The notes: generated from the letters alone by a model not told the origin. Counted from the stretch's first letter, positions 18,072 to 27,470 are shown. The stretch: DNA of 64,000 nt from a bacterium (GCA_030425045.1 JAUHVL010000002.1:1-64000); one strand, 5' to 3'. Program-made: numbers and translations.

Positions 18072-19037
18072 ATGGACCGTAAAATTGTTGGAGGATTAAG
18101 TTTCAAGGGTGGAAGAAAAGATCAGTTCTTTTTTTCATTACTTGAATTTTATCCAGACAGAAATCGATGGTTCCTCAATTCACTTCTCCAAACGAAGGGA
18201 GAAAAAGAACATCACGAAGGTGATCAAGTTATCACCGACTGGCTAAACCAACTTCCCATCAATAGTGTTGTCGTCGACTTCCCTCTCGATCTCCCTGCTT
18301 GTCAGACATGTCTGTTGACCTGTCCAGGGATTGATCTTTGCCCTGATGAAAGTGTTAAAACGATTCAGTCGAAAATTTCTTGGCTTTTAAAACAAGATAA
18401 GAATTGGCAATCGGATAACCCCAAACAATACGAAAAAGACCGAAATAGAGATGAGGAATTTGACCATAACCGTGACACCATCTCGAAATCACCCAGTAGT
18501 TATCTTATGAGTCGCTCTTTCAAACGTCGACTTAAAAAAGGTTATCTTCCCTATTGGAATCGTCCTATCGATTTATGGGTCTGGTGTCATTATTACGATC
18601 AGCTCCTTGATATCTTCAATGGCATTTATGATAGTTTTGGTCAAAGCTCACTGATGATTCAATCGCGATTTAATTATCTAAGAAGGCATATCCCAGCGGA
18701 AATTGATCTTTATGAATCATTTTCTCCCATGATTATGATTGAGCTTTTACGAGCAAAAATTATTACCAAAAAAGATATTATCAACTTAACTGATATTCAT
18801 TTAGGTATTGAAGCAAGGTTAAACATCATTAAGGCCATAGAACACTCTCTCGATATTTTTATTTATGATAAAGATATGGAAAATCTCTGCCGTCATCCAA
18901 GGGCCTTTGATAGTTTTCTTCTCTCAATAGCAGGTCTCGTCCATCGTAAGAAAAAATCTAAAGAAATAGACGATTGGGCAAAAGCCGATCAATCTCATTT
19001 CATAGCTCCGAATTTTTCCATTGAAGATTCGTTATAA
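18072..19037 (+). CDS. DUF429-like (RNase H fold) protein with a cysteine cluster
   Basis: A 321-residue cytosolic protein. VVVDFPLDLPAC, LYESFSPMIMIELL and HPRAFDSFLLSIAGLVHR resemble the conserved acid/hydrophobic blocks of DUF429 predicted nucleases, so an RNase H-like fold is likely. Directly after the first block is a C-x2-C-x3-C-x5-C cluster (CQTCLLTCPGIDLC), which looks like a metal or iron-sulfur site. It is the last gene of the salvage operon. Its stop overlaps the convergent gene by six bases. Function unknown; family assignment is moderate. Confidence 0.6.
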   Translation: MDRKIVGGLSFKGGRKDQFFFSLLEFYPDRNRWFLNSLLQTKGEKEHHEGDQVITDWLNQLPINSVVVDFPLDLPACQTCLLTCPGIDLCPDESVKTIQSKISWLLKQDKNWQSDNPKQYEKDRNRDEEFDHNRDTISKSPSSYLMSRSFKRRLKKGYLPYWNRPIDLWVWCHYYDQLLDIFNGIYDSFGQSSLMIQSRFNYLRRHIPAEIDLYESFSPMIMIELLRAKIITKKDIINLTDIHLGIEARLNIIKAIEHSLDIFIYDKDMENLCRHPRAFDSFLLSIAGLVHRKKKSKEIDDWAKADQSHFIAPNFSIEDSL

Positions 19038-19499
19038 ACTGCTTGATTGATAATAAGTCATACCTGCCATATTGAAATAATGGCCTAGACCTAACATTAG
19101 AAACAACACTCCCCAAACGGGATCACTCAGAAGAAGAAAAATTCCCATCAAAGGAAAACCAACCATCCCCATTTTAAAATAAAGTTTTACATACTTTGTT
19201 GGAGAAACTTTTTTTGCCTGCCAAAGAACATAGATTAAGAGATGAAATCCCCCTATTAAAAGAAGCATAAAAATAAGGCTTTTATTCCAGACCTGAAAGA
19301 GCTCTGTTACAAAGTGAGCAGGGGGTTGACCTTGATGGTTCTGTGTTTTCCAAGCCTCGTTTAGAACTTTCTCAAAAATCTCTTTTTCTGTGAACTTTAA
19401 ATAAATATAAGAAAAGAGTAAGCCATCAGCAATCAACGCAATACAAAATGAAAAGAAGTGAAAAGATTTAATGTCTATTGTTCGATAAAGATTTTTCAT
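19032..19499 (-). CDS. Small four-helix membrane protein
   Basis: About 155 residues with four hydrophobic segments (near 12-32, 68-90, 110-125, 130-148 of the shorter form) and no recognised motif. The frame opens at 19553, but the ATG at 19499 with AAGAGG five bases upstream is the better start and avoids overlapping the divergent antiporter gene. It lies head to head with the Ca/Na antiporter gene and tail to tail with the DUF429-like gene. Function unknown. Confidence 0.7.
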   Translation of the reverse strand: MKNLYRTIDIKSFHFFSFCIALIADGLLFSYIYLKFTEKEIFEKVLNEAWKTQNHQGQPPAHFVTELFQVWNKSLIFMLLLIGGFHLLIYVLWQAKKVSPTKYVKLYFKMGMVGFPLMGIFLLLSDPVWGVLFLMLGLGHYFNMAGMTYYQSSSL

Positions 19500-19532
19500 T
19501 ACAACCTCTTGGGGTATACTTCTCATCATAAA

Positions 19533-20480
19533 ATGGACACGATTACTATTCAATTTATTTACTTTCTTTTTTCAATTTGGGCCCTTTATTGGGGTGCTGA
19601 ACTGGCTTTAGAAGCGGCAGAAAGAATTGGGCTCTATTTGGGAATGTCTCCCTTAGTCATTGGCTTGGTCTTAATTGGCTTCGGAACATCTCTTCCAGAA
19701 ATGTTTGTCTCTCATTTGGCCGTAGGTCAAGGCGACTCTTCTATTGCGATTGGAAATATTATTGGATCAAATGTCGCCAATATTTTTCTCATCATGGGTG
19801 TTTCATCTCTTCTGGCCCCCTTATTTATTTTGAGAAAAGAAATCCTTGTTCAACTTTTTATTCACCTTGGGCTCACTAGCTTATTGGCCGTGATAGCATT
19901 TTTCTGGGGCTTTAACCGAGCTAGTTCTATCACTCTTCTAATTTTCTTTATCTCTTATCTTGCTTTCACTTTTTACGACATGATCAAAAGTAGAAAGCTT
20001 AGACAAATTGAAGAAGAAGATGTGGAAGAAGTCACGAAAATTGGAGTAATGGTTGTTCTTAAACTTCTAGGTGGATTTGCTCTTCTCTATATTGGCGGAG
20101 AACTCATCGTCTCTTCTGGATCGGCAATCGGCAAACATTTTGGCATTTCGACCTACGTCATCTCTGCTATTTTTATGGCCCTCGGAACATCCTTTCCAGA
20201 ACTCATCACTGCTATACTAGCTTGTTATAGAAAGAAAAATACCGACTTAATAACAGGTAATATTATCGGTAGTAATATCTTTAATGTCGCTTTGGTTTTA
20301 GGAAGCATTGGCATTTATGCTCCCCTAGATCAAGTCAACGTTCACACTGAAGTCTATTTACTTTTAGCTGTTTCTCTACTCTTTCTTATTCTCTATGCAG
20401 TTAAACAAAACTTAGGTAAAGCAAGCGGCATAACTTTTCTCGCAGCATATGGTTATGCCGTTTATCATTGGATTTCTTAA
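19533..20480 (+). CDS. Calcium/sodium antiporter, CaCA family (YrbG-like)
   Basis: About 315 residues with ten predicted membrane helices and the two inverted alpha-repeats of the CaCA superfamily: GFGTSLPEMFVS with GNIIGSNVANIFLI, and ALGTSFPELITA with GNIIGSNIFNVALV. It exchanges cations across the inner membrane, probably exporting Ca2+ for Na+ or H+. The frame extends to 19458 but ATG 19533 gives the normal N-terminus just before the first helix. Confidence 0.92.
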   Translation: MDTITIQFIYFLFSIWALYWGAELALEAAERIGLYLGMSPLVIGLVLIGFGTSLPEMFVSHLAVGQGDSSIAIGNIIGSNVANIFLIMGVSSLLAPLFILRKEILVQLFIHLGLTSLLAVIAFFWGFNRASSITLLIFFISYLAFTFYDMIKSRKLRQIEEEDVEEVTKIGVMVVLKLLGGFALLYIGGELIVSSGSAIGKHFGISTYVISAIFMALGTSFPELITAILACYRKKNTDLITGNIIGSNIFNVALVLGSIGIYAPLDQVNVHTEVYLLLAVSLLFLILYAVKQNLGKASGITFLAAYGYAVYHWIS

Positions 20481-20486
20481 AAAATC

Positions 20487-21272
20487 TTAGAAGCCCCAAT
20501 TTTGATTTGGGTTTTGAGACTCGAGATCCTTTAGTGAAATATCAAAATAATAGGTTTGACCATTTCTTTCATAGGAAAAACAACCATCTTTAGACCCTGA
20601 AATATTAAAGCCTGCTCCCCAATAGCGATACTCTCCTTCTGCTCCATAATCATGGGCAGTATTAAAAGCACTTTTTTCATTCACAATTACTTCCATATCA
20701 GATCCATTCATATCACCAACAATATTTCTAGTCTGATAACGCCAGATGAGTTTTTTATCATTGATCAGATTTTTATTCTCATCAAGCATCTTTAATTGCT
20801 CGGCCGTATGATAAAGAATTTTAAGCTCAGGGAGAGAGTACATTTTTTCATAAAGCTCTTTTTTATCTTTGATCGGTCTCAGCTCGTTTTTATAAATATC
20901 CATAGGGATGAAAAAATGAGAGTGCCCCATATCCGGAAAGACGAGAGCATCAACATAGTTTTGCTTAAAGGCATTCTCCACTTGTTTGACGAGGGCCTCA
21001 ATAAACATCTGACTTATTTCAACCTCTCTTGCATCCAAAGGAAAGTAAACCTTTCCGTCTCTGGTATAGGCCCTCTCCTTTAATCTTTTTCCTGATAAGT
21101 ATATTAACTCTTCACTTTTTTTAATCTCGTCCAGACTCATTCCCCAGGAGAAATCTTCAGAATAAACAAAGTCAGATGAAATTTCTTTTCCACATTTCTC
21201 TGTTCGAATAATATTTGCTTTAAGTTGAAATGAAGTCAGAAAAAATAAAGTAATAATAACGAGTTGTTGCAT
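20487..21272 (-). CDS. Secreted protein of unknown function
   Basis: 261 residues with a signal peptide (likely cut after FQLKA) and no membrane segment thereafter. I do not recognise the family. A histidine-rich stretch MGHSHFFIP and the C-terminal YYFDISLKDLES are visible. The gene is monocistronic, converging on the antiporter gene with six bases between the stops. A 13-bp palindrome overlaps its ribosome binding site (21279-21291). Confidence 0.75.
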   Translation of the reverse strand: MQQLVIITLFFLTSFQLKANIIRTEKCGKEISSDFVYSEDFSWGMSLDEIKKSEELIYLSGKRLKERAYTRDGKVYFPLDAREVEISQMFIEALVKQVENAFKQNYVDALVFPDMGHSHFFIPMDIYKNELRPIKDKKELYEKMYSLPELKILYHTAEQLKMLDENKNLINDKKLIWRYQTRNIVGDMNGSDMEVIVNEKSAFNTAHDYGAEGEYRYWGAGFNISGSKDGCFSYERNGQTYYFDISLKDLESQNPNQNWGF

Positions 21273-21278
21273 ATGTCC

Positions 21279-21291
21279 CCCTAAATTAGGG
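21279..21291 (-). promoter_or_regulatory. Palindrome overlapping a ribosome binding site
   Basis: CCCTAAATTAGGG is a perfect 13-bp palindrome. On the minus strand its right arm runs into the GGGGG of the ribosome binding site for the secreted protein at 21272. Folding as RNA would pair part of that site. Confidence 0.35.
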
Positions 21292-21376
21292 TAACCATGC
21301 TTTATCTCATATGAATTGGTAACTTAACGAATCTTGCAAGGGCCAATAAGGTCTTACAATATGAAAAAGCAAAGAC

Positions 21377-21826
21377 TTAAGAGTAATCACCTCTTCTTAA
21401 CTTTCTTTCAACATCTTTCTTTGCCTTGTCATGACGCTTATCGTGTTGTTTCTTCCCTTTACCAAGAGCAATGCCAAGTTTGATTTTACTATCTTTAAAG
21501 TAGATATGGGTGGGAACAATCGTCATACTTCCCGCTTTCAATTTGTGATAAATTTCAGCGATTTCTTTTTTGTTTAATAAGAGTTTTCTTTTTCTCGTTT
21601 CGTTATGATTAAACTGATTTCCAAATTCAAAATGAGCGATATTCATATTATGAACCCAAACTTCGCCATAGGGATCAATCGCAACATAGGCCTCTGCCAA
21701 ACTCACTTTTCCGGCCCTTAAGCTTTTTACCTCTGTACCTTTTAGAGACAAGCCTGCTTCATACTTTTCTTCTAGTGCATAATCGTAAGAAGCTCTTTTG
21801 TTTTTGGCGATTACTTTTATTCCCAT
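21377..21826 (-). CDS. smpB: SsrA-binding protein SmpB
   Basis: SmpB delivers tmRNA to stalled ribosomes for trans-translation. The 149-residue protein shows NKRASYDY, LKGTEVKSLRAGKVSLAEAY, GEVWVHNMNI and the basic C-terminal tail (KKQHDKRHDKAKKDVERK) that reaches the decoding centre. It is the last gene of tsaD-rsmA-smpB and overlaps the rsmA stop by one base. No tmRNA gene is visible next to it. Confidence 0.96.
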   Translation of the reverse strand: MGIKVIAKNKRASYDYALEEKYEAGLSLKGTEVKSLRAGKVSLAEAYVAIDPYGEVWVHNMNIAHFEFGNQFNHNETRKRKLLLNKKEIAEIYHKLKAGSMTIVPTHIYFKDSKIKLGIALGKGKKQHDKRHDKAKKDVERKLRRGDYS

Positions 21827-22614
21827 TATTTAAAATTCCGATACAAACGATAGACTTGCTCTAATGATAGGGCCTCTGCTCTGATTTTGACATCAATCGC
21901 TGTAAGATTCAATACATTATCAATTTTATCTTTTGGAAAATAGTTTTTCAAAACCGTTCCCAATTGTTTTCGTTTAAAAGAAAATAGTTTTCTTAAAAAT
22001 GACTCGAACTCACTGAACTCTTCTAAAGCAACTTCAACTTCATTTTTTCTATAATAAGATAGAACCTGTGATTCAACTTTTGGTGGCGGGTTAAACGCTC
22101 CTTTGGCAACTTTACAAAGCGATTCTACATCAAAGAAGTTTTGGCATAGCACGAGCAATGATCCTTGCTCATTTTTTTTCCCGTCACCAAGAATTTTAGA
22201 AGCGACCTCTCTTTGGTACATGAGTGACATATAAGAGATTTCTCTTTGTTGTAAAAACTTTATCGTAAGAGGTGCACTAATATTATAAGGAAGATTACTC
22301 ACTAGCCAAATTTTCTTATCTTCCCATCCCCAAATTTTAAAAGCTTCTTCTAAGTCAAATTCAAGAGCATCGGCAAAAATAATATTTTCTTCGGGCAAAT
22401 GAGAAATTAAATATTCATGAAAACGTCTATCAGCTTCAATTACTTTATAAGGTCTATTAAGCTTTGTTAAGTTTTCTGAAAGAACCCCAGGTCCAGGCCC
22501 AATCTCTAAGATAACATCAACATCCTCATCAGGAAGTTCTGTTATTTTATTAATCACATTTTGATCTTTTAGGAAGTGCTGTCCGAGATCTTTATTGGCC
22601 TGAGGATATTTCAT
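21826..22614 (-). CDS. rsmA: 16S rRNA dimethyladenosine transferase
   Basis: RsmA (KsgA) dimethylates two adjacent adenines near the 3' end of 16S rRNA. The 262-residue protein has NKDLGQHFLKD, the SAM motif ILEIGPGPGVLSENL, NLPYNISAPLTIKFL (motif IV) and AFNPPPKVESQVL. It begins directly after the tsaD stop and overlaps smpB by one base, forming a translation-quality operon. Length is normal. Confidence 0.96.
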   Translation of the reverse strand: MKYPQANKDLGQHFLKDQNVINKITELPDEDVDVILEIGPGPGVLSENLTKLNRPYKVIEADRRFHEYLISHLPEENIIFADALEFDLEEAFKIWGWEDKKIWLVSNLPYNISAPLTIKFLQQREISYMSLMYQREVASKILGDGKKNEQGSLLVLCQNFFDVESLCKVAKGAFNPPPKVESQVLSYYRKNEVEVALEEFSEFESFLRKLFSFKRKQLGTVLKNYFPKDKIDNVLNLTAIDVKIRAEALSLEQVYRLYRNFK

Positions 22615-23652
22615 TTAAAAAGGAGCCTTTTGAACTTCATTTTTATCAATGAACCTTCCTCGAGCATCAATCTTTAAACTATCGGGATAAGGAATGGCGA
22701 GTTTGTGGCATCTGGCCGCATAATTTGCGATCATCGCTCCATTATCAGTACAAAATTTTGGAAGTACGATATGAACATTATCATAATACTCTTTTAAGAC
22801 GGCCCTTACTCTTGAGTTACACGCAACTCCTCCACCAACGACAAGAGGAAGGTTGCCAGCTTTTTGAAAGGCATATTTCGTTTTAATTCTCAACGCTTCA
22901 ACAATCGCTTCTTGGTAAGAAGCACAGACATCAAACATGTTCGTTGATTCGGCATCAGGCTTTCCTTCTTTTTCAACCCAAGTTCTCAACGATGTTTTTA
23001 AACCAGAAAAAGAAAAATTTGCATCCTTAGAATGCTCCATTCCAATTGGAAAAGAATGGGCCTTTTTATTTCCTTTTTTTGCCAAATCATCAATATGGCG
23101 ACCAGCTGGATAAGGTAATCCCAACAACTTGCCACCTTTATCAAATGCTTCACCAACAGCATCATCAATCGTGCTGCCAAGTATTTCGAATTGCTCTACT
23201 CCGGAGACTTTTAAAAAAAGAGTATGCCCTCCCGAAATAACAAGACCTAAATAAGGATAAGGAACTTCCTCAGAGAGATGAATTGCTTCAAGATGAGCGT
23301 ATAAATGGTTCACGGGATAAACCGGAACTTTAGTAAGTAAACTAATTGTTTTGGCCAAGTTTAAACCAGTTAGAAGTGGGCCTAAAAGACCGGGGTAAGA
23401 CGTCACTCCAACTAAATCAACTTCAGTAAGCTTCACTGACGCCGCATCAAAAACATATTCGATTAAGGGCTGTAATTTTTCTAAGTGATTTCGCGCTGCA
23501 ATCTCAGGGACAACCCCACCCCATTTGGCGAGAATCTTCTCTTGAGAAAAAGACTCATGGGCCAAAACTTCAGGGCTAAGCCCCTGCTGATCCGTTTTTA
23601 AAAGGCAAATTGAAGTATCATCACAACTCGTTTCTACACCAAGCGTTATCAT
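22615..23652 (-). CDS. tsaD: tRNA N6-threonylcarbamoyladenosine synthase, TsaD
   Basis: TsaD transfers threonylcarbamoyl to A37 of ANN-decoding tRNAs. The 345-residue protein has GVETSCDDTSI, the metal-binding histidines His116 and His120 in VNHLYAHLEAIHL, YPYLGLVISGGHT and VVGGGVACNSRVR. It heads the minus-strand operon with rsmA and smpB. Length and motifs are standard. Confidence 0.96.
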   Translation of the reverse strand: MITLGVETSCDDTSICLLKTDQQGLSPEVLAHESFSQEKILAKWGGVVPEIAARNHLEKLQPLIEYVFDAASVKLTEVDLVGVTSYPGLLGPLLTGLNLAKTISLLTKVPVYPVNHLYAHLEAIHLSEEVPYPYLGLVISGGHTLFLKVSGVEQFEILGSTIDDAVGEAFDKGGKLLGLPYPAGRHIDDLAKKGNKKAHSFPIGMEHSKDANFSFSGLKTSLRTWVEKEGKPDAESTNMFDVCASYQEAIVEALRIKTKYAFQKAGNLPLVVGGGVACNSRVRAVLKEYYDNVHIVLPKFCTDNGAMIANYAARCHKLAIPYPDSLKIDARGRFIDKNEVQKAPF

Positions 23653-23674
23653 TTTCCCCTCTTAGGTTTTGCAA

Positions 23675-23703
23675 TTGACGTACATTTGAAGCCACTCTAG
23701 CAT
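23675..23703 (+). promoter_or_regulatory. Promoter of the DUF3015-DUF4105 operon
   Basis: TTGACG (23675-23680) and TAGCAT (23698-23703) are 17 bases apart, about 40 bases before the ATG at 23741. A CGGAGG ribosome binding site follows. The overlapping CATAAT is an alternative -10. Confidence 0.5.
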
Positions 23704-23740
23704 AATAGATACACACAATAAAATTTCGACGGAGGAAACC

Positions 23741-24220
23741 ATGTTTAATTGGAGTAAATGGATTGTCTTAGTGGCCCTAATTGTTCTCGGAAGAGCAACT
23801 TTTGCATCAGATAAATCAAGTGGATGTGGACTAGGTTGGCAAGTTTTCAAAAAGAACTCACTGGTTTCATCTTCATTAAGAGCTACCACTAACGCTTTTT
23901 TTCTAAACTCAATCGCGATGACTTTTGGAACATCAGGATGTGCCAAGCACTCAATCGTTAAGAACGATAAAAAATCACTACATTTTTTAGAGAATAACTT
24001 ACCAATGGTCCAAGCTGAAATGGCCATGGGAAGTGGTGAGTATATCAACGGCCTAGCTCAAACTTTTGGTTGTGATGAATCTGCCTTTTCTGGTCACATG
24101 CAAAATCAGTATGCTGAAATCTTTAATCAAAATAATCAAAAGGCTTACGACGTTCTCATCGCAATAGAAAAAGAAATTGTCGTAAACCCAACAATGCTTA
24201 AGGCGTGCGGACTTATCTAA
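23741..24220 (+). CDS. DUF3015 family secreted protein
   Basis: 159 residues with a signal peptide ending near ATFA. The mature N-terminus SGCGLGW, the following serine/threonine-rich stretch and FGTSGCA match DUF3015. The last 16 bases overlap the next gene, which belongs to DUF4105; these two families often sit together. Four cysteines in the mature part probably form disulfides. Function not established. Confidence 0.8.
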   Translation: MFNWSKWIVLVALIVLGRATFASDKSSGCGLGWQVFKKNSLVSSSLRATTNAFFLNSIAMTFGTSGCAKHSIVKNDKKSLHFLENNLPMVQAEMAMGSGEYINGLAQTFGCDESAFSGHMQNQYAEIFNQNNQKAYDVLIAIEKEIVVNPTMLKACGLI

Positions 24221-26034
24221 GACTTACACTTTTTAGCTTTTTAATATGTGAAGCCGCTTGTATCCAAGCGGTTTCTTTTTATGATGACCTACAAGATAAT
24301 CAAAAAACATTATGGTTAAAACTTCTCCATTACTCACCTTTACGCTTGAGTGGAATATCACTTGCTGATGGAAAATCTTTTTTTATTCATGAAAAGGGAA
24401 ACCATGATGCAAAAGCAGAGCTCACCGCGACCATAGAAGCTTTTCAAGATGAAACTCAACTTTTTGGTAAGGGAAAATTAAAAGCTGCGTGTGCTTTTCC
24501 TGCAAGAAGAATATTTTTAGAAAATAATAAGCTTATAAATAAAAACGCTATCACGTGTCCGAACTGGGAGAGATGGATTGAGGAAATAAATCCAACCAGT
24601 ATGAGTTTAGTTTTTAGTGATGCTTATCCCAATAATCCCGCTTCGATGTTTGGTCACACTTTCATCCGTTTTAATAAAAAAAATAAAACAAACGATCTTC
24701 TCGATTACGGTGCTTCTTATGAGGCGATTACAGATCCATCTGACAATGCAATTATTTATACTCTCAAAGGGTTATTTGGTGGATATCCAGGGCTTTTTGA
24801 CCTGCACCCATACTATAAAAAAGTTAATTCCTATTCCAATAGTGAAGGACGAAACCTTTGGGAGTACAAGCTAAAACTAACTAAGGATCAAGTCTTTTTC
24901 CTATTGGCCCACGTTTGGGAAATTTATAATACGACGTATTTTGACTATTATTTTCTCGATGAGAATTGTAGTTACCATCTTTTAGAACTAATTCAAATTG
25001 TAAGTGATAAAAAATTTCGCGTTCCTCTTCGTTGGTTTTATCTCCCTCGCGATATTGTAATCGAACTTTTTGATCAAGGCTTGTTGGAAGAACCCATCTT
25101 TCGCCCCTCTCTAAAAGAGCAGTTTCGACAACGATTTGAATCCCTTTCAAAGAAAGACCAAAGAATTATCCGTCAAGCCTATCAAAATAAAAGTCTAGAT
25201 TTAAATAAAGATCAAATTGATGCCATGATACACCTCATGCAACTTGATCGTTATCGCGCGGAAGGAAAACTAGATCAAGAGGAGTTGCAGTTTTTAAATC
25301 AGCTTTTTTTAAAACGATCTAAAATAAAAGAAGAAAAAAAAGAAATTACTTATAGGCCAACGTCAACCACTCCACACCTTGGACATGGAACAGAACGGTT
25401 TCGTTTAGGACAAAGTTATCAACATGAACAAATGATTAGTCATGTTTCCTACCGATCGGGATACCACTCTTTAACAGAGTCAGACCTTGGGTATTCCCCT
25501 TTTAGTGAATTCACTTTTTTAGGAGGTGACTTAAACTATCTTCATAAAGAAAAAAAAATAAGCTACGACCATATCAATGTCATTTCAGTGACAAGTCTGC
25601 ATCCATGGTCATTTTATTACTCTCAGCTAAGCTGGAGGATTCAGTTAATCAATGAAGAACTCATGGAAACAGACTCAGTTAATGATCACGCCACAAACTT
25701 GAAGTTCCATCTTGGGTTATCCTATGGCAATGACCATTATATCCTCTCACTTTTAGCAGGAGCAAAACTCAGGTATAGTAGCCACTTCAATAAAAATTTT
25801 GAGTTCGGCCCCTCTGCAGACTTTATTTTCGGCTATCAAATTTTTAATAGAGCAAAATTAATCATGGATATAAATTATTATGCGAATCTGATTGATAAAA
25901 GTTTCCCGAGAGTGACAATTAACCCCATTTTTAATTATTATATAAGCCGTAATGTCGATATCGAGCTATTTTACAAGCATCTTACGAACTTTAATAAAAA
26001 GAAGTACGGAATACATCTAGGATATTCGTTTTGA
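24205..26034 (+). CDS. DUF4105 (Lnb N-terminal type) envelope protein with C-terminal barrel
   Basis: 609 residues starting at a GTG inside the preceding gene. A signal peptide covers about 1-22. The DUF4105 domain (about 30-330) shows SMFGHTFIRF with His151 and LDENCSYHLLELI with Cys255, the presumed catalytic pair of this papain-like family. DUF4105 proteins of Bacteroidetes have been linked to lipoprotein N-acylation (Lnb). The C-terminal half (about 380-609) has alternating beta strands and ends in a phenylalanine, like an outer-membrane barrel. It is coupled to the next gene by overlapping TTG/TGA codons. Confidence 0.78.
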   Translation: MRTYLRLTLFSFLICEAACIQAVSFYDDLQDNQKTLWLKLLHYSPLRLSGISLADGKSFFIHEKGNHDAKAELTATIEAFQDETQLFGKGKLKAACAFPARRIFLENNKLINKNAITCPNWERWIEEINPTSMSLVFSDAYPNNPASMFGHTFIRFNKKNKTNDLLDYGASYEAITDPSDNAIIYTLKGLFGGYPGLFDLHPYYKKVNSYSNSEGRNLWEYKLKLTKDQVFFLLAHVWEIYNTTYFDYYFLDENCSYHLLELIQIVSDKKFRVPLRWFYLPRDIVIELFDQGLLEEPIFRPSLKEQFRQRFESLSKKDQRIIRQAYQNKSLDLNKDQIDAMIHLMQLDRYRAEGKLDQEELQFLNQLFLKRSKIKEEKKEITYRPTSTTPHLGHGTERFRLGQSYQHEQMISHVSYRSGYHSLTESDLGYSPFSEFTFLGGDLNYLHKEKKISYDHINVISVTSLHPWSFYYSQLSWRIQLINEELMETDSVNDHATNLKFHLGLSYGNDHYILSLLAGAKLRYSSHFNKNFEFGPSADFIFGYQIFNRAKLIMDINYYANLIDKSFPRVTINPIFNYYISRNVDIELFYKHLTNFNKKKYGIHLGYSF

Positions 26035-26864
26035 ACATTTTAATATTATTACTTTCACTTATTACTTTTACTTCATGCACTTCACTTTTCTATCAACCAG
26101 ACCCCTACCTTTATGCTCATCCTAAAACATTAGGCTTAGAATATGATGACCTTTTCTTTTATAGTGATGATGGAACAAGACTTCATAGTTGGTACCTTCG
26201 AAGTAAAAAAAATATTCCTAAAAAAGGATTTGTCTTTTTCTTTCATGGAAATGCACAAAACCTTTCGTCTCACATGATGAATATTCAATGGATTGTCGAT
26301 CACGGCTATGATGTTTTAATCTGGGATTACAGAGGTTATGGGATTTCTAAAGGAAAATCCAGCTCTAGTGGAATCTATCGAGACACAAAAGCTGCCTACA
26401 CTCATGCTCATAATATTTTTAAAAATAATAATTACCCTAAATTTATTGTCTACGCTCAAAGTTTAGGGGGAAATATAGCCTTGAGAGGCTATCAGGATTT
26501 CCCTCATAAAAAAGATATTAGCCTTCTTGTGCTCGACTCAACTTTTATGTCTTATCAAAAAATTGCTGCTGATATTTTAAGACAAACATGGGTTGGTTAT
26601 GTTCTTAGTCCACTCGCTTACGTTCTCGTCTCTGATAAATATGCAACAAATAAGGCTGCTAAAAATGTAAAAACGCCAACTTTAGTCGTTCACGGAACAA
26701 AGGATCGAGTCGTCCCCTATAAATTTGGAAAAGATCTTTATGAAAACCTGAGTGCTAAGCCGAAGTGGATGTGGACTATCGAAGATGGAATCCATATTGA
26801 TGTTTTTTATGCTCATGAAAAAAAATATCAAAAGAAATTTCTGAAACTTTTAGAACAAATTTAG
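26031..26864 (+). CDS. Alpha/beta hydrolase lipoprotein
   Basis: 277 residues. Lipobox LITFTSC places the acylated cysteine at 16. The hydrolase core shows FFFHGNAQN (oxyanion region), nucleophile Ser144 in YAQSLGGN, Asp225 in VVHGTKDRVVP and His255 in DGIHIDV: a complete triad of the BEM46/YhhT-like type. The start is TTG overlapping the DUF4105 stop. A periplasmic esterase or lipase acting with the upstream envelope proteins is plausible; the substrate is unknown. Its stop shares TTAG with the convergent gene. Confidence 0.85.
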   Translation: MNILILLLSLITFTSCTSLFYQPDPYLYAHPKTLGLEYDDLFFYSDDGTRLHSWYLRSKKNIPKKGFVFFFHGNAQNLSSHMMNIQWIVDHGYDVLIWDYRGYGISKGKSSSSGIYRDTKAAYTHAHNIFKNNNYPKFIVYAQSLGGNIALRGYQDFPHKKDISLLVLDSTFMSYQKIAADILRQTWVGYVLSPLAYVLVSDKYATNKAAKNVKTPTLVVHGTKDRVVPYKFGKDLYENLSAKPKWMWTIEDGIHIDVFYAHEKKYQKKFLKLLEQI

Positions 26865-27373
26865 TTAAGTATTCTAAATTCACCAATTTCATTAGTCGAT
26901 AAATAGGTCATAACTGTAGAGTCAAATCTATCTGAAGGATTATAGACTGACCGACTTAAAGAAACAGATATCTCACTATTTTCACAAACTGTTTTTAGCT
27001 CATTAACAACTCTACAATTTAGTGAATAACTGGCCTCTTTACAAACTTTCTCTGAAAGAACTTCTGCATAGTAAAAATTATTAATCGAACTTTTCTTTAA
27101 AGTTATTTCAAAACTACAAAGCTTCTTATTCTCATCATTTATATTTTGATCGATTAATTTCATATTATCATAACGACTTGTCTTAATCTGGTTACATGCA
27201 AAACCAGCTTCAATTTCTGCAGCGGAAAGATATTGAATAATTCCATCTATACAAATAATCTGAAAGCTATCATTACCATAGGGCTTCATTTGCTTAATAT
27301 CATTTGTGGCCCTTTCTCCTGCAAAAGTAGCAGCACTAATAAATAGGAAAAGGGAAAGCATCTTAATAAACAT
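26861..27373 (-). CDS. Small secreted protein, unknown
   Basis: 170 residues with a signal peptide (cut near FAGE) and six cysteines in the mature region, suggesting a disulfide-bonded periplasmic or secreted protein. No family recognised. It is monocistronic; its stop codon is interlocked with that of the convergent hydrolase gene (TTAG). Confidence 0.7.
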   Translation of the reverse strand: MFIKMLSLFLFISAATFAGERATNDIKQMKPYGNDSFQIICIDGIIQYLSAAEIEAGFACNQIKTSRYDNMKLIDQNINDENKKLCSFEITLKKSSINNFYYAEVLSEKVCKEASYSLNCRVVNELKTVCENSEISVSLSRSVYNPSDRFDSTVMTYLSTNEIGEFRILN

Positions 27374-27470
27374 AAAAAGCCTTTTGTTTAGATTCTCTAA
27401 AATAATAATACATAATTTAGTAAACGCAGTATGACAGGAAATTAAATCCTACCACACAGCACCATCAGAA

